From contig NZ_FRCM01000001.1 in assembly GCF_900142915.1 (NCBI RefSeq), forward strand, positions 992,001 to 1,056,000: a stretch of DNA of 64,000 nt, in the 5' to 3' direction. The notes beneath the pieces are model-generated. The model was given only the letters and a program-made list of their open reading frames with translations. It searched no databases and was not told where the DNA came from. The stretch's first letter is position 1; each line of letters begins with the position of its first letter. Below are positions 58,871-64,000 of this stretch, in pieces. This stretch comes from Mucilaginibacter sp. OK098 (GTDB lineage: Bacteria; Bacteroidota; Bacteroidia; Sphingobacteriales; Sphingobacteriaceae). The position numbers and the translations under genes were made by a program.

Positions 58871-60382
58871 ATGAAAACTTTAAAAAATATATTAATAGTG
58901 GCCTTTTTGTTGCTTACAAGCTCGTGCAAAAAGTTTCTGGAAGAAAAACCCGCAAGCTTTTTAACACCAGATGCAAATTTGTCGAGTGCAAAAGTTGCAA
59001 GGGCATTAGCTAATGGCTCCTACCAAAATTTATCAGGATTATTAGCGGGCCAATCCGGCTCATATGGGGGTAACACCTGGAATCTGATGGAATTTATGAC
59101 AGGTAAAGCAAACAGCGACCTGGGACAAACCGGATATGTTAATTTCCAAACCCTCATTTACAGCAACACCTCGTTTTATTTTGATACATGGTGGCAACAA
59201 ATGTATTTGGGCGTTGGCGCAACAAACTTAGCCATACAAAAAATACCAACCATCAATGCGGCAGGTTTAAGTGCTGCTGACAAAACTAACATGGTAGCCG
59301 AAGCACGCACCTTACGCGCATTATATTACTTTTATTTGGTGCGCATGTACGGTGCCGTACCTAAAGTAGTTGAACCGCCTAAGGATTTGAATTTGCAAAT
59401 TCCGCGTGTAGCAGCAAAACAAATTTACGATGAAGTTATCATACCTGATTTGCTTGAGGCTGAAAAATCAACACTGCCCTGGAGCGATGCTACAGGTAAA
59501 ATATCCATGGGTGCAGTAAAATCATTATTGGCCGATGTGTATTTAACCTATGCAGGAGCTGCCATCAATGGTGGAACTCAATATTATGCAGAATCGGCAA
59601 AACGCTCACTTGAGGTAATTCAAAATGGAGGATATAGCTTATTCAGTCAGTATACCGATATGATTGTTCCGGCTAATAAAAACAGCAAAGAGTTTATCTT
59701 ACAGGTACAGTATGCTGCTTCTATTCCGGTTACAAATCCACTTACTTCACTTACCATTCCTAACTACTCGAATATTTCAAAATACTCAGATGAGTATGGA
59801 TCGGTATGGCCAACAGATCAGTTTATTGCTTCATTTCCGGCTGGTGATAAACGTGCAGCCGAAAAACAATTTTTTTATACATCTTACCCTGGCATTAAAG
59901 ACGGTAAAATTGTAACGTTTAAAAATCATTACATCTATAAATGGTTTGATGTAAATGCAGTTACCACTACTGCAAAATCAGATTTAAACTACACCATTTA
60001 TCGCCTGGCCGATGTAATGTTAATGTATGCTGAAGCATCAAATCGGGCTGAAGGTTCGCCAAATGCCAATGCAATTGAATACGTTAGACAAATACGTGCC
60101 AGGGCTAATCTGGCACCACTTGGCGCAATGTCACAAACAGATTTTGAGCATGAAGTATGGCTGCAACGTTATTTTGAGCTTTGCTTTGAAAACAAAATGT
60201 GGTTCGACATGCTGCGCACCCGCAAAGTTCATAATGATGTTACTGGTAATTGGGACGATTTTGTTGGCCATAAAACCGTGTTTAATGCTACGTTTACCGA
60301 AAAACAATTGCTATTCCCTCTACCAAAACAAGAAACTGATGTTAACCCTAAATTGTTACCAAATAACCCAGGTTTTCAATAA
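58871..60382 (+). CDS. RagB/SusD-family outer membrane lipoprotein
   Basis: A 503-residue lipoprotein (lipobox LLTSSC, Cys19). The SusD helices are visible: KTNMVAEARTLRALYYFYLVRMYG, GAVKSLLADVYLTYAGAA, NYTIYRLADVMLMYAEASNR, and the C-terminal FELCFENKMWFDMLRTRK and FPLPKQETDVNPKLLPNNPGF. It is the surface glycan-binding lid of the SusC channel encoded just before. A TTG nine codons upstream could extend the frame, but the ATG gives a correct lipoprotein signal. A terminator follows. Confidence 0.93.
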   Translation: MKTLKNILIVAFLLLTSSCKKFLEEKPASFLTPDANLSSAKVARALANGSYQNLSGLLAGQSGSYGGNTWNLMEFMTGKANSDLGQTGYVNFQTLIYSNTSFYFDTWWQQMYLGVGATNLAIQKIPTINAAGLSAADKTNMVAEARTLRALYYFYLVRMYGAVPKVVEPPKDLNLQIPRVAAKQIYDEVIIPDLLEAEKSTLPWSDATGKISMGAVKSLLADVYLTYAGAAINGGTQYYAESAKRSLEVIQNGGYSLFSQYTDMIVPANKNSKEFILQVQYAASIPVTNPLTSLTIPNYSNISKYSDEYGSVWPTDQFIASFPAGDKRAAEKQFFYTSYPGIKDGKIVTFKNHYIYKWFDVNAVTTTAKSDLNYTIYRLADVMLMYAEASNRAEGSPNANAIEYVRQIRARANLAPLGAMSQTDFEHEVWLQRYFELCFENKMWFDMLRTRKVHNDVTGNWDDFVGHKTVFNATFTEKQLLFPLPKQETDVNPKLLPNNPGFQ

Positions 60383-60402
60383 ATAGGATAAATTGAATGG
60401 AA

Positions 60403-60435
60403 ATTACAGTAAGAGATTATTCCTCTTACTGTAAT
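60403..60435 (+). terminator. Terminator after susD
   Basis: ATTACAGTAAGAG pairs with CTCTTACTGTAAT around a seven-base loop, 21 bases after the susD stop codon. Confidence 0.75.
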
Positions 60436-60521
60436 CTTTCATAACTTCAACTACAGGGCGTAGCAGCTTAGTAGTTGATACGTGACAATGGTCAAGTATC
60501 GAGTTATTCCTGTATAGAGGG

Positions 60522-60689
60522 ATGGGAAAGACAAGAAGATACCTCAACAGAGTTGAATGTAATTATCGGCATTTGCCTATAGAGGAAAAAGAATTCTATA
60601 AATGGATATTGGCAGCCAACCAAAGGATTCAACTTTTACAAAAGGCCGTTACGATAGAGCACCCCGTAGATAAAAATACAGGTTGGTAA
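60522..60689 (+). CDS. Possible small protein (55 aa)
   Basis: A 55-residue ORF: MGKTRRYLNRVECNYRHLP, then EEKEFYKWILAANQRIQLLQ and a Gly-Trp C-terminus. The composition looks protein-like (helical, amphipathic middle), and a terminator follows at 60702, but I know no family and saw no clear promoter. It could be a chance frame in the 379-base gap between susD and the GH92 gene. Confidence 0.3.
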   Translation: MGKTRRYLNRVECNYRHLPIEEKEFYKWILAANQRIQLLQKAVTIEHPVDKNTGW

Positions 60690-60701
60690 AAATATCAATA
60701 T

Positions 60702-60730
60702 AAAAGGCCGGTTATCCAACCGGTCTTTTA
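60702..60730 (+). terminator. Terminator hairpin before the GH92 gene
   Basis: AAAGGCCGGTT pairs with AACCGGTCTTT (one G-T wobble) around a four-base loop, followed by a T-rich stretch. It would separate the GH92 gene from upstream transcripts. Confidence 0.65.
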
Positions 60731-60761
60731 TATTTACAGCTTAAACTATTATTAAACATTA

Positions 60762-63038
60762 ATGAAAAAACTATTCATTGTTTTAGCTCTCCTCTCTCCC
60801 CTGTTGACATTAGCACAACCCGGTAGCAAACCTTCACTGGTTGATTATATAAACCCGTTAATGGGTACCGACTCTAAGTATGATCTTTCGAACGGGAACA
60901 CCTACCCTGCTATAGCATTACCCTGGGGAATGAATTTTTGGACGCCACAAACCGGTAAAATGGGCGATGGCTGGCAATACACCTATGATGCTCATAAAAT
61001 TAACGGATTTAAACAAACGCATCAACCATCCCCATGGATGAATGATTATGGACAGTTTGCCATAATGCCGGTTACCGGGCACTTAAATGTATCGCAAAAT
61101 GGCCGGGCCAGCTGGTTTTCGCACAAGGCGGAAACTGCTAAACCTTATTATTACAGCGTTTACCTTGCCGACCATGATGTATTAGCTGAAATTACGCCTA
61201 CAGAACGCACCGCCCAGTTTCAGTTCACTTATCCAAAAAACGATAGCTCATATGTAGTGATCGATGCTTTTGACAGAGGTTCATATATCAAAGTTATCCC
61301 CGGCGAAAATAAGATCATCGGCTATTCAACCAAATATGCCCGGGGGCCGCTAAAAAACTTTAAAAACTATTTTGTTATTTATGTTGATAAGCCAATTACC
61401 ACGGCTCATACTTACAGTGACAGCACTGTAACTGATTCGTTAGAATTGCACGCCAAACATGTAATGGCGGTTATCGGTTTTAAAACTTCTCATGATGAAA
61501 AGGTGCATTTACGGGTATCCTCCTCATTTGTAAGCATAGAGCAGGCTGAGATCAACCTAAAGAGAGAACAGGGCAATGATAGCTTTGCTGTTACCGAGCA
61601 AAAAGCAAAAGACGTTTGGAACAAAACATTAAACCGCCTTTCAGTTGAAGGTGGTACAGTTGATCAAACCCGTACCTTTTATTCATGCCTTTACCGCATG
61701 TTGTTTTTCCCTAATAAATTATATGAGCTTGATGCCAACAACCAGGTAATTCATTACAGCCCCTACACCGGCAAAACCATGCCGGGTTATATGTTTGCCG
61801 GTACCGGCTTTTGGGATACCTTCAGGGCGCTTTACCCCTTCTTAAACCTTGTTTATCCTTCAATTAATAAAGAGATGCAGCAGGGCCTTGTAAATGACTA
61901 CAAAGAAGGCGGCTGGCTGCCTGAGTGGTCAAGCCCGGGTTACTCAAATGTGATGATCGGTAATAACTCGGCCTCGGTGGTAGCCGATGCTTATTTAAAA
62001 GGTGGCATAGGATATGATATCAATACTTTGTATGATGCCCTGGTACACGGAGCAAACAACGCAGGCCCTGCAGGAACAGGCCGTACCGGTGTTGAATATT
62101 ATAACAAACTAGGCTATGTTCCTTACGATGTTAAAATAAATGAAAATGCTGCCCGTACACTTGAGTATGCGTATGATGATTTTACTATTTATCAATTAGG
62201 TAAAGCGTTAAATAAACCTGCTTCTGAAATTGAGATCTTTAAAAAGCGAAGCATGAACTATAAAAACCTGTTTGATCCGTCAACCGGGTTAATGCGCGGT
62301 AAAAACAAAGATGGTTCATGGGAAACGCCGTTTAATCCATTTAAATGGGGCGATGCATTTACCGAAGGTAATAGCTGGCATTATAGCTGGGGTGTATTTC
62401 ATGATATCCAGGGTTTAGTAAATCTGATGGGAGGCAAAAAACAATTTATTGCCAAGCTTGATTCCGTATTTATTCTCCCTCCTATTTTTGACGATAGCTA
62501 TTATGGCGAAGTGATCCATGAGATCCGTGAAATGCAGATAGTGAACATGGGACAATATGCACACGGCAATCAGCCAATTCAGCACATGCTTTATTTATAC
62601 AACTACGCCGGTGAGCCGTGGAAAACCCAATACCATGTACGCGATGTAATGAACAAGCTTTACAAAGCTACTCCTGATGGCTATTGCGGCGATGAGGATA
62701 ACGGACAAACATCAGCATGGTACGTATTTTCGGCTATGGGCTTTTACCCGGTATGCCCTGCGGTTGATCAATATGTGTTAGGTGCACCGCTGTTTAAAAA
62801 ACTTACTTTAAACCTGGAGAACGGAAAAAAAGTAGTTATCAATGCTCCAAATAATAGCGATGATAATTTATATATCAACACCATGAATGTAAATGGCAAA
62901 CCGTATGATTTAAACTGGATAAGCCATACATTGTTAAACCAGGGTGGCGTTATAAACTATAACATGTCGGCTAAGCCAAATAAACTGCGCGGTATTAAAG
63001 CCGGAGATGTGCCTTACTCTTTATCAAATGAAAAATAA
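60762..63038 (+). CDS. GH92-family alpha-mannosidase
   Basis: A 758-residue secreted enzyme (signal peptide MKKLFIVLALLSPLLTLAQ). The GH92 signature runs through the chain: DYINPLMGTDS, GNTYPAIALPWGMNFWTPQT, FYSCLYRMLFFPNKLYE, GTGFWDTFRALYPF, GWLPEWSSPGYSNVMIGNNS, EGNSWHYSWGVFHD and NGQTSAWYVFSAMGFYPVCP. The family consists of calcium-dependent exo-alpha-mannosidases, mostly alpha-1,2 or 1,3. It is likely the enzyme that processes the glycan captured by the adjacent SusCD. Its terminator-flanked position means it has its own promoter or is reached by read-through. Confidence 0.94.
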   Translation: MKKLFIVLALLSPLLTLAQPGSKPSLVDYINPLMGTDSKYDLSNGNTYPAIALPWGMNFWTPQTGKMGDGWQYTYDAHKINGFKQTHQPSPWMNDYGQFAIMPVTGHLNVSQNGRASWFSHKAETAKPYYYSVYLADHDVLAEITPTERTAQFQFTYPKNDSSYVVIDAFDRGSYIKVIPGENKIIGYSTKYARGPLKNFKNYFVIYVDKPITTAHTYSDSTVTDSLELHAKHVMAVIGFKTSHDEKVHLRVSSSFVSIEQAEINLKREQGNDSFAVTEQKAKDVWNKTLNRLSVEGGTVDQTRTFYSCLYRMLFFPNKLYELDANNQVIHYSPYTGKTMPGYMFAGTGFWDTFRALYPFLNLVYPSINKEMQQGLVNDYKEGGWLPEWSSPGYSNVMIGNNSASVVADAYLKGGIGYDINTLYDALVHGANNAGPAGTGRTGVEYYNKLGYVPYDVKINENAARTLEYAYDDFTIYQLGKALNKPASEIEIFKKRSMNYKNLFDPSTGLMRGKNKDGSWETPFNPFKWGDAFTEGNSWHYSWGVFHDIQGLVNLMGGKKQFIAKLDSVFILPPIFDDSYYGEVIHEIREMQIVNMGQYAHGNQPIQHMLYLYNYAGEPWKTQYHVRDVMNKLYKATPDGYCGDEDNGQTSAWYVFSAMGFYPVCPAVDQYVLGAPLFKKLTLNLENGKKVVINAPNNSDDNLYINTMNVNGKPYDLNWISHTLLNQGGVINYNMSAKPNKLRGIKAGDVPYSLSNEK

Positions 63039-63045
63039 TTTATTT

Positions 63046-64000
63046 ATGAAGCATCTTATAAATTATAGCATGAAGTCAATTACGCTGGCAGCAATAATGT
63101 TTATTTGTGTAGCGCGCGTAAATGCACAAAGCACGTTCAGAGTTGGTGTGGCAGGTCTGAATCACGATCATATTTACAATATATTAAATGATTACAGCAA
63201 AGGCCGTGTAAATATTGTAGGCATAGCCGAACCCAATAAACATTTGTGGGAGAAATACGGTAAGCAATTTCATATTCCAGACTCCCTGTTTTTCATCGAT
63301 TTAAAAACTATGGTTGCTAAACGTAAGCCGGCCATTGTGTTGGGTTATAATGCAGTTGGCAACCATGTTGATGTAGTGGAAGTATGTGCGCCACTCGGCA
63401 TCCCGGTAATGGTTGAGAAGCCTTTAGCGGCTACTTTAGTACAGGCCAAACGAATTGAGGCGCTTGCAAATAAATACCACATAACCGTGTTAACTAATTA
63501 TGAAACAACATGGTATCCATCTTTTCAGGGTGTGTATGATATTGTTAATAAAGACAGTATTGGCGCTATCCGTAAAATGGTTGCCCATGATGGGCACCAG
63601 GGGCCACGTGAAATTGGCTGCAGCGAAGAGTTTTTAGCCTGGCTTACTGATCCTGTTTTAAACGGAGCGGGCGCCCTTAACGATTTTGGCTGCTATGGCG
63701 CTGATTTAATGACCTGGCTGATGCATGGTCAAAAGCCAATTGCAGTATCTGCCGTTGCAAGGCATTACAAACCCAACATTTACCCAAAAGTTGAAGATGA
63801 TGCAACTATAACAGTGGAATATCCCACAGCTACTGGGTTGATAGAAGGATCATGGGCATGGCCCTTTGGCATTAAAGACCTGGAAGTTTTTGGCGACAAA
63901 GGTTACCTGCATGCAACTGATATGAAAAACCTGAATATGCGGATGCGTGAGAACAAAAAAAGCATAATAGATTTAAAACCTTTGACAGAACCCAACAATG
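63046..64000 (+). CDS. Secreted Gfo/Idh/MocA-family oxidoreductase (3' end outside window)
   Basis: The visible 318 residues have an N-terminal signal peptide ending in VARVNAQ, then the NAD-binding Rossmann domain (FRVGVAGLNHDHIYNIL and VGIAEPNKHLWEKYGKQF), the conserved VMVEKPLAAT motif and the C-terminal (GAGALNDFGCYGADLMTWLM) catalytic domain. Family members oxidise sugars or inositols; secreted ones can act as glycosidases. In-frame ATGs at 63028 and 63070 are alternative starts; 63028 would overlap the GH92 stop codon. It is probably cotranscribed with the GH92 gene. Confidence 0.88.
   Translation, partial: MKHLINYSMKSITLAAIMFICVARVNAQSTFRVGVAGLNHDHIYNILNDYSKGRVNIVGIAEPNKHLWEKYGKQFHIPDSLFFIDLKTMVAKRKPAIVLGYNAVGNHVDVVEVCAPLGIPVMVEKPLAATLVQAKRIEALANKYHITVLTNYETTWYPSFQGVYDIVNKDSIGAIRKMVAHDGHQGPREIGCSEEFLAWLTDPVLNGAGALNDFGCYGADLMTWLMHGQKPIAVSAVARHYKPNIYPKVEDDATITVEYPTATGLIEGSWAWPFGIKDLEVFGDKGYLHATDMKNLNMRMRENKKSIIDLKPLTEPNN

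Overview
The window looks like chromosome of a member of the Bacteroidota, most likely Sphingobacteriaceae (Mucilaginibacter/Pedobacter-like). The signs are an AT-rich genome, SusC/SusD and TonB-receptor genes, an ECF sigma/FecR pair, LytTR and DUF4199 genes, a ribosomal protein THX gene, promoters of the Bacteroidota form TAnnTTTG, few Shine-Dalgarno sequences, and many palindromic intergenic repeats. The genus is inferred from gene content only. I saw no rRNA, tRNA, CRISPR array, phage or full insertion sequence.

Layout. 1-2.1 kb: a cut-off secreted sugar isomerase/epimerase-like gene, a MOSC protein and a glyoxalase-fold protein. 2.2-13.4 kb: a sulfur assimilation locus. It holds an Rrf2 regulator, a divergent TonB receptor, then a co-directional operon: siroheme sulfite/nitrite reductase, cobA, a siroheme-synthase/TSUP-transporter fusion, cysH, cysD and cysN. 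CysC is absent and CysH has the iron-sulfur cysteine pattern, which indicates the APS route. In front of the operon sits what reads as a complete attenuator: a 20-codon Met/Cys-containing leader ORF, an antiterminator arm just after its stop codon, and a competing intrinsic terminator. This is the best candidate for an undescribed system here. 13.5-21.8 kb: msrA, small and hypothetical proteins, a quinoprotein dehydrogenase with its cytochrome c, and a minus-strand group (cysteine hydrolase, ATP-grasp, AraC/MGMT fusion, alpha/beta hydrolase).

22-28.9 kb: a plus-strand cluster with two glycosyltransferases, a membrane protein, a GH3-like adenylating enzyme, dxr and rseP. 29-34.4 kb: a minus-strand set with two DUF4199 paralogues, an acidic protein, a dihydroorotase homologue that has lost its metal ligands, and a BatA/VWA protein. 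34.7-39.8 kb: DUF72 protein, a tiny antitoxin-like ORF, a LytS/LytTR two-component pair and a CocE-type hydrolase. 39.9-49.5 kb: lipoprotein, GH20 hexosaminidase, ribosomal protein THX, trxB, hypothetical proteins, a renal-dipeptidase-like enzyme and an acyl-CoA carboxylase beta subunit. 49.6-53.1 kb: POT peptide transporter, a dolichol-phosphate-mannose-synthase-like transferase and ruvB.

53.2-64 kb: a polysaccharide utilisation locus with ECF sigma factor, FecR anti-sigma factor, SusC with an STN domain, SusD, a GH92 alpha-mannosidase and a cut-off Gfo/Idh/MocA oxidoreductase. This suggests mannose-containing glycans as substrate.

Intergenic DNA carries several repeat families: a ~235 bp MITE-like element (two copies), a ~93 bp palindromic element (two copies), an ATGTGCGGATG-type repeat (three sites), a compound inverted repeat between cysD and cysN, and a 34-bp inverted repeat enclosing a terminator at 15.2-15.4 kb.
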